Assembly: GCA_016490735.1 (NCBI GenBank)
Contig: JAEMWC010001426.1
Location: forward strand, 80,001 to 144,000
Source: Pachyseris speciosa
Lineage: Eukaryota; Cnidaria; Anthozoa; Scleractinia; Pachyseridae
Direction: 5' to 3'
Length of the DNA stretch: 64,000 nt
Shown here: in pieces, positions 32,127 through 43,412 of the stretch
Layout: every line of letters begins with the position of its first letter
Numbering within the stretch: the stretch's first letter is position 1
Program-made: the position numbers and the translations under genes
Notes under the pieces: generated by a model
The model's database searches: none
What the model was told of the DNA's origin: nothing
The model's input: the letters and a program-made list of their open reading frames with translations, nothing else

Positions 32127-32464
32127 TTATGGTGCAAAGGTAAAGGAGTGTGACTTTCTTGTTACATCTATAACCAAAATAGATGTAACAAATCTTTTAG
32201 ACCTGAGGACCATACTAAAGAGAAAACCAGGGTTGTGAAATTCAACCATTTTGACACTAGAATAAGCCAACATCAGACCAAGTAAAAGGTGGATAACTGG
32301 GAAGAACATGGGAATGCCTGTGGTATTATTGGAGGTAGCATCAAAGTTTTCACCAACTGCTATTACAATGAGGAAAATGCCTGCTGAGTACATGGTAACA
32401 GAATAATGTTTGGACACCGCCAACAGAGTTTGAGTAGTACCAAGGTTTAACAAGGTGCTGTAAA
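32127..32464 (-). CDS. Membrane protein exon (two transmembrane segments) inside the transposon
   Basis: After a plausible acceptor (tataatttacag) an open frame reads LLNLGTTQTLLAV, then MYSAGIFLIVIAVGENF and MFFPVIHLLLGLMLAYSSV, two hydrophobic helices separated by an Asn/Thr-rich loop (FDATSNNTTGIP) with a potential glycosylation site (NNTT). The frame ends at 32127. I do not recognise the family. It probably forms one gene with 32922-33194. Confidence 0.5.
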
Positions 32465-32921
32465 TTATAAAGGAAAAAACATGTGATTATAACAGTGGAA
32501 AGAAAAACTTTTGATGCTAGACTCCAAAAATATTGCACAAGGGAGAATTTTGATTGTGGCTTGACAGGTAAACAAGTTTTGTATAGTGGTTCAAGTGGGG
32601 ACAAAAACAACCTCAGAAGAACAACTGCAGGGCACAGTATGATTTCCAATAATTATGTAATTGAGTCTTTGGTTGTACTTGACAATTTGCTTTGAGCATG
32701 TTCTGCACATCATTTCCCAGTTCATTAGGACAAAATTGTGATCACAATACACATACACTGTACATGTAATAGTAAAAGTTGAATAAAATAAGTTTGCAAG
32801 GATGGTATGATGGGATTGCCTTCATCTAAACTGTACAAAAAAGAAGCTTAATAACAATGACAGTAACCATCCAGCTACACCCAAATTTGAAACCATGTGT
32901 TTGTAGAACACCAGCCACACT

Positions 32922-33194
32922 TTATTGGAGTGGTGTTTTTTTAGTTGGAATACAATAGTCACCAGAAGTGATGTTGAGGCTATAGGATAGCCTTGTAAAT
33001 TTTGGAAAGGATAGAGAAAGAGCTGTCATTATAACATGGCAATGCAGCACTGTTATTACACCATGCATAATGTAGTGGCATTGTTCAGGAACAAGCCAAG
33101 TAAGGTCAAACACTAAATCATAAAACAAAATTGCTGCGACCAAAAATAAAAGTAGTACAATATTTTTATTCAACATCCTTTGTTGGTTTGTTTT
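32922..33194 (-). CDS. Membrane protein exon (two hydrophobic segments) inside the transposon
   Basis: The frame reads KTNQQRMLNKNIVLLLFLVA and on through AILFYDLVFDLTWLVPEQCH, then YIMHGVITVLHCHVIMTALS. It starts after a possible acceptor (ataactgcag) or at the ATG at about 33176. Two hydrophobic segments with charged ends suggest membrane helices. A donor inside the frame (ACTTCTG/gtgact) could join it to the exon at 32464. The function is unknown. It may be cargo captured by the transposon or an accessory gene. Confidence 0.45.
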   Translation of the reverse strand, partial: KTNQQRMLNKNIVLLLFLVAAILFYDLVFDLTWLVPEQCHYIMHGVITVLHCHVIMTALSLSFPKFTRLSYSLNITSGDYCIPTKKTPLQ

Positions 33195-33534
33195 CTGCAG
33201 TTATATAATAATTATTATATAACAACTAACTGATATCTTTGATTACACTACTTTGTAACTCTGATTTCTAATATTTATTATTTTCTTATTTCTATTCTTC
33301 TTATTATATTCTAATTGTATAACGTTTTTGTTTTGTTTTTGTATCTATATCTTTGTTATAATTATAGAGTAAGTAAAATAAGTGTTATGGTATCTAACCG
33401 GACAATTCAACAAAATGCAACGACAGCACAGGGTATATACACCAAATTAATGACAAAACCAAATAATACCAAACCCAGATAATTCCTGGGTGCCAACAGC
33501 AATTTGTAAAGGAACACTTACAGCAACACGGTAA

Positions 33535-33665
33535 GCCAACCCAACAATTGCGGCAAAGAGCAAAATACAAAACTCCACATCATAAGCCAACAATCAAACC
33601 TCGCACTCACAGCGGTATTGAAGCCAACCCAACAATTGCAGCAGAGAGCAAACTCACCGCAACAC
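33535..33665. repeat. Two direct copies of a 28-bp motif
   Basis: gccaacccaacaattgc(g/a)gca(a/g)agagcaaa occurs at about 33535 and again at about 33622, 87 bp apart, within the transposon's right-hand noncoding part. Confidence 0.75.
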
Positions 33666-34353
33666 GAAGCTTCACGATTAAAGGTAACAAAATGCACATT
33701 AACAGCGTACAAATACCACCAAAACAACAACAAAACAAAGAAGATAAGACAAAAAGTTCATAGTCCCAAGCAAAGGCTTGAAAACTGCAAACAGAAGTAA
33801 TCAAGGACCGCCAACAATCGTTCAAACCGCACAGAAATTTGTGGGGTATTCAACACCCTCAACTCAAACGGATTGATATGAAGAACGGCTGAATCAATCG
33901 ACACAGAATAACAAAAAATATAATCTTATATGATCAGTGTATGAAACCTCCTTTTATGGAAGCTGATGGTTACGTACTTTTAAAGAAAAATCCAAATGTT
34001 TTACGTTGACTTCGGTGGTACCGAAGGCAAGATGGCGGTCCCGCTACGAAACCCGCAACACAAACACAACAAGAATACAAAATTACACGCACAAACAATA
34101 CACGAGTTTAAACAAACAGCTAAAAACAACAACAACGCGTACAGACTTACGATCAATTAGCGAACAAAAGCGATATTAGCCCTAGTATTTCGTCTTTCTT
34201 AATCACTGTTGTCCTTATTTCAATGGCGTCCTCACGCTAATCTACACAAGCCAAGCGGAGGCGCTCACCCGTTGCTATGTGACGTCACACTGGCAGCGAG
34301 GAGTCGGTCAAGCTCGGCTATCAAAGAACAATAGAGTCGCCCCCTCCCTCCTG

Positions 34354-34361
34354 TACGAGGG
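34354..34361. repeat. Target-site duplication, right (TACGAGGG)
   Basis: It repeats 28967-28974; host repeat A resumes with acaagaaatca.ttgtcta, as at 47967. Confidence 0.92.
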
Positions 34362-34433
34362 ACAAGAAATCACTTGTCTACTAACCTAGTTGACAGCCCA
34401 GAGTTGTGGCCTCGGTTGTTCGAAGAGAGGATA

Positions 34434-34560
34434 ATTTTATCCACTGGAGAGGCCTATCCACCGGATAGTTATCCAGTGGATAAAAAGTCGTTGCAAAAGG
34501 CCCGGATAGTGCGATGAATAACTATCCACCGGATAAGCCGCGTAAAGCCGCTATCCGATC
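34434..34560. repeat. Cluster of ATCCACYGGATA palindromes
   Basis: At least four imperfect copies of the palindromic motif tatccaccggata / tatccagtggata within 120 bp. Probably a small foldback element; boundaries unclear. Confidence 0.55.
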
Positions 34561-34569
34561 TGTTGCCAT

Positions 34570-35990
34570 GGTGAATATCAGTCACGTTTTAGATGAAACA
34601 TGGCATGACAGCAAAATGGAGGAAGATGCGGAACCTCGATAATGGAGAAATAAAACTAACTGCATCCCCAAAGGGCCCTAAATTATTTTGGAGACTGCCG
34701 AAAAAATCTCTCAAGTTATAAAAAGAGCTATTTTGCCAAACGTCAACTTCTATACCACGTTAAACTACTTTGTGGGGCTGTGTGGGGTTAAACTTTTTAT
34801 CAATAAACAGTCGCATTAGAATTCTGTAAATTAGCCTGCCTTGTATCTTTAATTCACAGTGATAGTCAAGTTCCTTGTAAATGCATCCACCCTCATGCAA
34901 AGTCTTTTTCGTTTAAATATATTTTAGAATGAAACACGATGATATTTTTCTCCCAAAACAAATGCTTTGCTTGTCTAAATACGGTTTGTTTTATAGATTG
35001 AAAACTCTGCTGTAGCGATTGCGATGTTGTATGTTCAGTGTATGTCGTGTCAAACATTGCTAAGCTTTAAACTGATATGCAACAACACGCAGGACTCATC
35101 ATGCGACGGAGGATTTAATTCATTGCTGTTTCAACCCTTTGCTCAAACGAATTACTTGCTTTTGGTCCTTGTCTAAAGCGCCTGGGGATAGAAAATGTCT
35201 TATTTCCTTGCTTACAGTCGCAGGAAATTTTATTTTCAAACACTCGGTGGCCATAGTATGCCTTTTGTTATATAAACATATGCTTATCGCGTTGTTTTCT
35301 CTCTGTTCTCTTGTGTTGAACTTCAACCGTGCCTAGGCCCTTCAGTGATAGTGGTATCGAAATAACTTGTTTTGCTTATTAAGACATTCATTCCTCCCTA
35401 CTGCATTCTTCCTTCGGATGGAAAGAAAAATCGGCGATAGGTAATTATTAAAGGCAAGGTCATCGCCGATTTTTCATCATCGCTTTTTAATACATGCTCG
35501 TCATTTTAATCTTCAGTTCTCGCATCTTGTGTGCTTCATCGTATTAGCTTTCCACTTTCCAACTCCACAAAGGTATATTTGAGGATCAAACGAAAAATCA
35601 TCCTCGTTACAATCTTCACATGCTGCTATCAACGCCATTCATATTCACTTCATTATACATAAACAGTCGAGCAACAATCTACGCATTTATACTACCCCCT
35701 GAAACTTACAAACCTTGAGCAAAGAGGACTGAGGGAACATATGCGATATTTGCCAGGGGAAGGACAGAAGAAATGTTTGATCCAAGTTTAATGAATGAAT
35801 AAATTAATAAGAATCGAGTAAGCGAGTGAGTAAGTGAGTGAGTGCCATCCAGCTGCCTACGATACCTAATGGCATGACTACTTCATCCATGAGCTAAAAA
35901 TAACAAGTGTGACTCGCAGATTTAATTCGTGAAAGCACACACAGAACCAAAGCAAATTAATGCGAGCAACTACAGAATATATAAAGCACA
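34570..35990. other. No recognised gene
   Basis: Short chance ORFs only. A 14-bp inverted repeat (aaaatcggcgat / atcgccgatttt, 35429-35475) forms a small hairpin of unknown meaning. Confidence 0.45.
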
Positions 35991-35996
35991 GCAACT

Positions 35997-36235
35997 GAAC
36001 ATAAGCTTACTCATTCGATTGGTAAACGTGTTGGTTCGATTGGTGAAAAACACACAAGTTTGAGTCACGGATCAATCCACAAAACTACAACAGTAAATGC
36101 TCACATCATGTTTTTCCAGATAAAATCCTCCATTTACGGTTGAAAAGCACTGAGGAGCGTTCAATTTTCGCATAGAGTAAAACAACGCGAAAGAAATGCA
36201 AGCGAATATTGCGAGACACTTTGAAGCAGAATTTT
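35997..36235 (-). repeat. Duplicated block, copy 2 (paired with 16844-17220)
   Basis: Near-identical to 16844-17070 (attcgattggtaaacgtgtt, caagtttgagtcacggatca). The last part, gcgagacactttgaagcaga, matches 17196-17215, so internal sequence differs between the copies. Confidence 0.75.
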
Positions 36236-36239
36236 TATT

Positions 36240-37650
36240 ATTCACTCCATCCCCCAACTGACGTTTTGCTCAAAAAACAATTGTAGCTTCGCAGATAAGA
36301 ATAAAGTATTTGAAAATATTAAAACGACGATGAAGGATATAAAAGCACGGCACAAATTCGTATTCAAACGACTGATCAGTCCTCGAAGAAGGGTTTCTTC
36401 ATTATGAATAAACTGATCGATTTCCACAGTTTAACCCTTAATATACTAGCTGAACATATGTCCGGATAAATACACCACTCTTGATTTCATTTCTTTCTTG
36501 TTTAGCTTTAATCACAAAGTCATGATAACAAATGGATTGCACCAACAGGTATGTCTTTTCATTACCACAGCTAAGAGATTGCCTAACACTTTTGATTTCT
36601 GCTGTATGACACTGTTCGTTGGGCAGCAAAGTCCAGAATTCTAATTTTCGGCCGAAGAATGACACCAAAAATTGCACTTTTTTGACGTGCAGTTTTTAAT
36701 CCAAAAATTTGTTCAAAAACCAAAATTCTACATTTACAACAAACCTGAAGTTCTCCCCTTGGTATCTGCCATGAACATCTCCTCTCACATTTTCTGCCAG
36801 CCACGCTTTAGCCCGTTTCTGAGAGCCAATCTCGTGTGTCTTACCTGCCTTGTTCACGGCCGAAAACAATTCTGGGAGATTCAACCACGCCACGAGCATA
36901 GAACTCTCCTTCGGTTCAATTCATAGTTTTTTCATAAGTGTGGAGCCACCCAGTACTACCAGCGAAATATTGCACCGACGAGTTTTTTAGCAGTCAAAAC
37001 TAGACCAATTTGCCATGGTAGATCCTGGAATAAACTGAAGAACCGCTAGAGAAACAGTTTCATTAATTGAGTGGCCATGTTTAAATCAAAACACTTTTGG
37101 CATCTCCGTCAACATGAAACCGCTTCTCACCCCTGGTTTCTTTCAAAGGCTCGCCTCTACCAATATTCTAGCTTAATGATGCCAGCATGGGGGCTTCTGC
37201 AGAGGAAAATGGCTCAGAAAACCACTCTAGATAAAGCTGACAATCGCACTACACTCCAGCGATTCCACTCACTCGACAAACAACAACAACTCATGTGCAT
37301 CATCTGACACTAAAGCCTGAGTCCCCAGTATTTCAAGACACCATATATTTTCATAATAACTCCATATATGAAGAACTTAAGAGTCCCAGACTATTTATTG
37401 CCCAAAATCTGGTGAAATAAATAGCACCACTTGGTATGCAAAGGGTTAAGCTATCGAGTGCTTCTTACAACTTATTCTTTTGATTTACAGCTTTAAAAAG
37501 CGGTGTTTTCCTTCCGAGACTGGTGAACTACTACTTTGTAAATTCATTCATGATAAACAGTGGAAGCCATGTAACCTTTCCCGCAAGTGACAAAACCTGA
37601 CTCACTAGAGCCCTCCTAAGCACACAGTTAGTGGATTTTGATTGGTTAAT
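36240..37650. other. No recognised gene
   Basis: A 1.4-kb stretch that replaces the short (TTTA)n interval of the other duplicated copy. Several overlapping short ORFs lie at 36583-36926 with no known motif. Confidence 0.45.
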
Positions 37651-37767
37651 AAAGTTTTGGTTGCTAACGGCTACGGAGAATGCAAAGCATTTCAAAAATT
37701 TTAAATGTAAAAAATTCCTCAACCGATTCCTTAAAGTGGGCTTCCCCGGAAACCAGACTGTAGACAG

Positions 37768-38136
37768 CTAAGGCCCGATTCAGACACTGAAATTTTCATG
37801 AGCCGAACTTAATTCGAATTTTAACCGAACCAATCAGTTAACATAATTACGCTTGATGATTCAGACGACGAACTTAATTTGCCTTAATTTTCCTAATACG
37901 GTTCCAGTTCCAGTTCCAGTTCTGAGTAAAACTGCTGAAATATATACAATATAATAATTTATGCACTAGGTTCGGCACATGAAAATTTTGGCGTCTGAAT
38001 CAAAGCCGTGCCAAATTTCCGCCTCATCCAGGCGAAAAGAACGCCTGAGCCGTTCCAAATTAAAATAGCCGTCAGTTCTTAATTGATTCAGACGCCGAAG
38101 ATTTTTTAGAATTACAGCGTCTGAATCTGGCCTAAG
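37768..38136. mobile_element. MITE in duplicated block, copy 2
   Basis: Ends CTAAGGCCCGATTCAGAC and gtctgaatctggcctaag; the core has gttccagttccagttccag. It is allelic in position to 17546-17914. Confidence 0.75.
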
Positions 38137-38139
38137 ATA

Positions 38140-38420
38140 GCCCATCTCAAGTAAGAAATTGCAAAGTCTAAACAAAAAACAATTTTCTCTAAAACCTTAG
38201 ACAAAGATCACAAAAGGAACACAGGACGATGGTTCAATTTAGACTGCCGATCATCCTTTTTAAACAGCGGGATGACATTTGCAAACTTCCATTGACACGG
38301 GAAAACGCCAGAAGACAAGGAGATATTTGCCAACTTCGATAAAGAAGACGCAATACCGCCAGAACAGCGTTTGAGAATGCAGTTCCCTATACCGTCAGGT
38401 CCACATGTAAGTTTGAGGCT
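38140..38420 (-). pseudogene. LINE reverse transcriptase fragment (duplicated block, copy 2)
   Basis: It has the same RT block as 17920-18225 (gccagaacagcgtttgagaa, ccctataccgtcaggtcc), with stops. Confidence 0.65.
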
Positions 38421-38629
38421 TCTATAGGCTCAGCGCTGTGCAACTCATCACCAAACAATGAAAATGGTGACAACGTGATGCGAAAGGAGTGATTTATCAG
38501 AAATAGGCGTTGATATTAAATTGACCCAGCCAGAAAAACAATGTCTTCAACAGATACCATTCTCGCAATTCTAAGGTAAAACTCAAAGAGTGGAAACTCA
38601 AAGAGTAAAATTTTCTGTAGCCTGCGTAG

Positions 38630-38760
38630 CTGCCGGTATTGTAGAGCCGCTATTGTAGATAAGCTAAAATAAGTGAATGGCGAAGCCGCGGCAACGAATG
38701 GCGTTACCCCGAGAGATACCGCCTGCCAGAGAACCAGGGTTTTTTTAATACCACCCACTT
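38630..38760. repeat. Dispersed repeat, inverted relative to 21720-21860
   Basis: gtagcctgcgtagctgccgg and taccgcctgccagag are the reverse complement of the segment near 21760-21850. Confidence 0.6.
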
Positions 38761-38825
38761 TTATCACCACAACTGATCCCAATTAAACCAATCAATTAGA
38801 CTGTCGTCCTACACCCTGTTGTTGA

Positions 38826-39036
38826 TGCATGCCCCCGGAGGGGTACTCCCTTATATGGGCTATATAGGTATGCGCGGCCCCAAACGGTATGGTTTTTTAG
38901 CCGTTTTGGTCTGAAATAGGGTATCGAAATTTTGGTCAGGTCTGAAATAGTGTAGGGAAAATCGCAGATTTTGGTCTCAAATAGGGCCAAGAAGGGTTTC
39001 AGGAAGCGGACCGCACACCCCCACCAAATATATCTG
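38826..39036. mobile_element. Shorter copy of the GTCTGAAATAGGGTA MITE
   Basis: actcccttatatgggctata, tggtttttagccgttttgg-like and gcacacccccaccaa are shared with 19675-20092; the middle is deleted. Immediately after it, tgtcgagcctgtttccac matches 21866. Confidence 0.75.
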
Positions 39037-39289
39037 GGAGTTGTGTCGAGCCTGTTTCCACAAAAAGTTGTGCTTTGTTAGTTACCTATGAGAGGATGCG
39101 TGGACTGGCCATGTACGGCCATGTTTTTTGACGGTCTGTGAGTCCAGCCCTCGGCTAACCTTAAAAACGGCATTGAACACGTATGAAGTCGAAGAGATGT
39201 GCTCTTAGTCATCACGAAGCTTTGGATGGGCAAAAAAAATAAGAGAGGAGAAACAACAGGATTTGAAACAGAAACAACAGGATTGAATC

Positions 39290-39416
39290 ATTTGATTTCA
39301 GTTCAGTTCAGTTGATTTAATTTGACTTTATTTGTTTCTGTATTTGCTCGGCCCCACTAGCCTTTGTGCTATAAATACTACCGAGGGTAAATAAAGGCTA
39401 TTATTATTATTATTAT
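39290..39416 (+). repeat. Retroelement 3' tail ending in (ATT)n
   Basis: ttcagttcagttcagttgat, an aataaaggc polyadenylation-like signal and a short (ATT)n run. It looks like the 3' tail of a SINE or LINE; the body is not identified. Confidence 0.45.
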
Positions 39417-39566
39417 AAGAACAGGATTGACCGAAGAGCAGGAAATGACGACCACAGCAGCCAAACGCCCAAATATGGCGGAGGAAGACAGCTTCCCACG
39501 TGGCGATCGACGAAGAAATCAACTTGGTTTGGTATACACACTGTTTTAATTGATATACAGTATACA

Positions 39567-40271
39567 GTGCACAACTTATTAAAAGAACATAGCCACTTGC
39601 TAACAGAAGTATCAGAGTTAAAATCTTTGCTTAAGAAGCAGGAAAGTCAAATCGAAAACATGAAGGAGAATCTAGATACAGCAGTTAAAGAAAATGTTCA
39701 ATTAAAGAAAGAACTACATGCAATAAAAGAGACAGTTGAGGAGCAGGACGAAGACTTCGAAAATTTGTACGATTGCATGGACGCTTTAGAACAATATTTG
39801 TGGAAACACAGCGTGGAGATCGAGGGAATACTAGAAGGCCTATGTGGAAGTGACGAGGCCGGCTGTTGTTCTTAAATTGGCAAATGCCTTAGAAGTTGAA
39901 ACGAGGCCCGAAGATATTGATAAATGCCATAGACTTAAAAGGGAAAATTCCAAACCTATCGTCGCACGTTTGTAAGGCATTAAGTCAAATCGGCTATTTA
40001 TAAACAACTGACGCACTAAGTTGAAGAATATCAGCCTTTCTCAGTTATTTCCAAGTCCTTCAGCCGCTGCTAGGGTACAAGCAAATCGTATATACATCAG
40101 CGAAAATCTTACTAAACCCAGCGAGGAAACTTAGTCAGACTGGCCACTCTTAAAAGGGATGAAGATTTGTTGCAGAGCGTTTGGACAATCGACGGAAAGG
40201 TATTCGTCAAAACATTCCCGGACGGAAGACCTATTAGAATTACACGTGAAGATGACCTAGAGAACCTATGA
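39567..40271 (+). pseudogene. L1-like LINE ORF1 (coiled coil, RNA-binding domain), frameshifted
   Basis: The first frame (39567-39875) is a coiled coil (LLTEVSELKSLLKKQESQI and on to about residue 65). A second frame continues LKLANALEVETRPEDIDKCH and RLKRENSKPIVARL. The end reads VFVKTFPDGRPIRITREDDL and stops at 40269-40271. Coiled coil, RRM-like core and basic C-terminal part are the layout of L1-type ORF1 proteins, which package the element RNA. Several stops and frameshifts make it nonfunctional. Confidence 0.8.
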
Positions 40272-40483
40272 TTGCTTTCCATCTATTTACGTTAGGACTC
40301 AAAACTTACGATTCCCAGTTGTCGGTTTGTGAGGGAGGGAGGTCACCACTTGGAACTTGATAAGCGACTGTTTGAACTCTTTTTCTCGTAATCGTATTTT
40401 AATGCCGGTTTTGTTTTTGTTTTTTTCTTTTTGTCTTCAATTAAAGTAGTATCAGCATCAAATGCAAAGTAGTTTTAAAATTT

Positions 40484-41260
40484 AAATTATTTCCTTAAAT
40501 GTCAGAGGTATCGAGAGACCAAGTTAAGAGGAGGAGCATTTTCTCATATTTAAAACATAAGAAAGCAAATTTTATTTTTCTTCAAGAAACGTATTCTAAT
40601 TCACAAGACAAGTTAATGTGGCAAAATGAATGGGGAGGCAAATATTCTTCTCTCACGGGACGCGGCACAGCAGAGGTGTATGCATGTTATTAGAACCTGG
40701 TGCTAAGTGCAAAGTAGAATATTCATTTAGTAACGAAACGGGAAGGATTGTTTTGATCTCCACGCAGTTAAATGGCTTGTGCAATATTTATGCTCTAAAT
40801 AGTCCCTCGGAACAACAAGAATTCCTTCAACACCTTAATAACTGCATCACTGACAAAACTGAATTAACCAACCTTATTATCGGAGGGGACTGGAATTGCA
40901 CATTAGCCAAAAACGACAAAAGAGGTGGAGCGCCCTGGAAATCGACCCCTTTCAGAAACATGCTTCTAACCAAAATATAATTTTTTTCTATTTAAAAGAC
41001 GTTTATAGAATGAGACACCCAAAATCACATGCCTTTACGTGCCACTCGAAGACCCTATACATGTAAAGTCAAGGATTGATTTCTTTCTTGTAGCAGAAAA
41101 TATGGTGCATTTGGTGGAAAACGTGGGAATTCACACATCAATAGCACCTGATCATAACACTATCTATCTGTGCTTGTCAATAACTGAACCGAATCCAAGA
41201 GGACGGGATTTTGAAAATTTAATAATACATGTACTCTGCTTGACTATGATCAATATGTGA
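40484..41260 (+). pseudogene. L1-like LINE ORF2, endonuclease domain, decayed
   Basis: Pieces in several frames: LNVRGI, then FIFLQETYSN (metal-binding Glu of the APE-like endonuclease) and WQNEWGGKYS; LIIGGDWNCTL (Asp/Asn active-site motif); SRIDFFLVAENM and a DH motif near APDHN. This domain nicks target DNA for reverse transcription. It is broken by frameshifts. Confidence 0.85.
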
Positions 41261-41639
41261 CATTAATCCAAGACTTCATCCCGCGAATACGTGGAGAAAT
41301 ACTCTCATGCGCAGGACAAGCGTCTCTTTTGGGAATTGATGAAACTTGAAATAAGAGGCAAGACTGTTAGTTTTGCGAAATATAAGTGCAAATTATATTC
41401 ATAAGAAGAAACAGAACTCCTTGAGCGACTCGATCAATTAGACGATATAATATGCAACAGTGATAATTTGAACAATATAGATGATGTATTCAGAATGAGT
41501 ATGAAACACTTAAGTCCAAGATGCACACAATTTATATTCGTAAACTGGAAAGGCAGCATTATTTCGCTCAAAATGCCTCTGGGTAGAAGAAGGAGAAAAA
41601 CCTACTAAGTATTTTTTTTTTTCAACCAAGAAAAGAGAA

Positions 41640-43140
41640 ATTACAAAAGGAAAACAAATTACTGAGCTTTGTGTTGATCATGAACAAACATTAAACTGAG
41701 AAAACAATCAAATCAACAGTTCTACGATAATCTTTATACTTCAATAGTTTACACATCACAGGACACTTTCCAAGATTTTGTGACGGATTTAGAATTTCCA
41801 AAGCTCTCTGAAAACGAACAAAGCAGCCTAGAAGGGCCTATTAGTATTGAAGAATGCAAAAAAGCATTAGAGTTATTTCAATCGAACAAATCTCCTGGCG
41901 AAGATGGTTTCACCGTGGAATTCTATAAGTTCTTCTTTGACTTAGTTGGTCCGCATTTATTAGAAAGGTTTAATGCTGCTTACGAGCTGGGCGAAATGTC
42001 TGTCTCTTAACGACGAGGATCAGTAACATTGATTCCAAGAGACCGGAGACCGATAACCTTGCTTAATACAGATTATAAAATCGCTTCCAAAGTTTTAAAA
42101 AGACGTATAGAAACAGGTTTACCAAAATTAGTACATCCGGACCAAACTGGCTTCATAAAAGGTAGATATATAGGCGAGAACTTGAGGCTTATTAAGACAT
42201 CTTGGAGTATACAAAGAAGAAAAATCGGGTATTTTATTGTTTCTCGATTTCATAAAAGCTTTTTGACTTCTTGGAATGGTATTTTATTCAAAATGCGATG
42301 CGTCTATTCAACTTCGGAGAAAGCGTTAAAAGGTGGATCACAATTTTTTACACCAACATCGAAAGTACCGTTTTAAACAACGATCATGCGACAAACTGGT
42401 TGAAACAAACTTGAGGTGTCAGACAATGCTGCCCTTTGTCACCTTATCTGTTCATACTAGGTGCTGAAGTATTGTCAACCAAAATCCGGCAGTGTGTAAA
42501 CAGATCAAAGGAATAGGTCTATATGGTAACGAAGCTAAAATCAGCCAGTTTGCAGACGACACAAATCTGTTCTGTGTAGACGTTGTTTCTGCAGAAAGAG
42601 CACTTAATGTAATTAATATTTTAGATTGTCCCGGAACGTCTCCGGTTTGAAATTGAATGTTAAAAGTTAAAAAGACCAAAGCTATATGGCTTGGGAAATG
42701 GAGCAAAAATAGAGCTACTCCGTTACAACGATTGTGGACAAGGGACCCTATTAAAATTCTAGAAATGTACTTTTCTTACGACCAAAGAAAAATGACCATT
42801 TGAATTTCAATCTTAGAGTGCAAAAGTTGCAAACCAGTCTCGATATGTGGAGCTCGAGAAACCTTACTCTTTTTGGCAAGGAATTAATAGTAAAATCTCT
42901 GGGATTGCAGAAGATTGTTTACTCCGCTTCGAACTCTCGTGTCCCCAGGGACATTGTAACTACAGTGAGAAAAAACCTCTTTCATTTTCTTTGGAACAAG
43001 AAAAATGATAAAATAAAAAAAGATGGCCTTTATCAAGAGTATAGCAAAGGCGGCTTACGCATGACTGATGTTGATTTAATGGTAAAAGCCTTGCGACTCG
43101 CTTGGATTCCTCGACTGCTTTCCCGTTCCTTCTCAATTTA
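41640..43140 (+). pseudogene. L1-like LINE ORF2, reverse transcriptase domain, decayed
   Basis: SNKSPGEDGFTVEFYKFF (41880-41935); RPITLLNTDYKIASKVL and HPDQTGFIKGRYIGENLRLI (42045-42200); FADDTNLF with the catalytic Asp pair near 42550; FGKELIVKSLGLQKIVY and FHFLWNKK, then GGLRMTDVDLM to 43140. Stops and frameshifts occur throughout; motif A (F.D..KAF) is partly altered (DFHKSF). Confidence 0.85.
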
Positions 43141-43412
43141 GAAATCTATACCCAATCATTTTTTCGGAAAACTTGGCGGTTTAAAGTTTTTACTTTATTG
43201 CAATTACAACACGATATTTCTTGATCCCAAAATACCTGTTTTCTATATAATCAACAGCGACATTTTAATAGACAGTAGACCGTTCTTCATAAGAGAATGG
43301 TCAGTTCTCAATAGGAATCATTTCCATTAAACTCTCTTGGATTAAAATGGCCAGTACTAGTTTCTCAGTTATGAAACTCTGCGCAAGAGATATAATTGTA
43401 CAACGAATCATA

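Larger units (their letters stand above)
28975..34353 (-). mobile_element. 5.4-kb DNA transposon with a THAP-type gene (P-like by inference)
   Basis: Terminal inverted repeats CAGGAGGGAGGGGGCG end both sides perfectly. A second inverted pair lies inside each end (about 30 bp from the left terminus and 50 bp from the right): ACTCCTC(A/G)CTGCCAGTGT plus GACGTCAC. An 8-bp duplication TACGAGGG flanks it, and 47959-47966 is a paralogous empty site. Inside on the minus strand is a decayed gene (31987 to 29750) that begins with a THAP-like C-x3-C-x36-C-x2-H zinc finger, plus membrane-protein ORFs at 32127-33194. P-superfamily transposases carry THAP fingers and make 8-bp duplications, with terminal and subterminal inverted repeats; hAT and KDZ elements also make 8-bp duplications. 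Classification is therefore provisional. Confidence 0.85.

Noticed and set aside
32483..32695. Plus-strand 70-aa ORF opposite the membrane-protein exon
   Set aside because: No motif, and the minus strand has a better acceptor and hydrophobic helices; judged a shadow.
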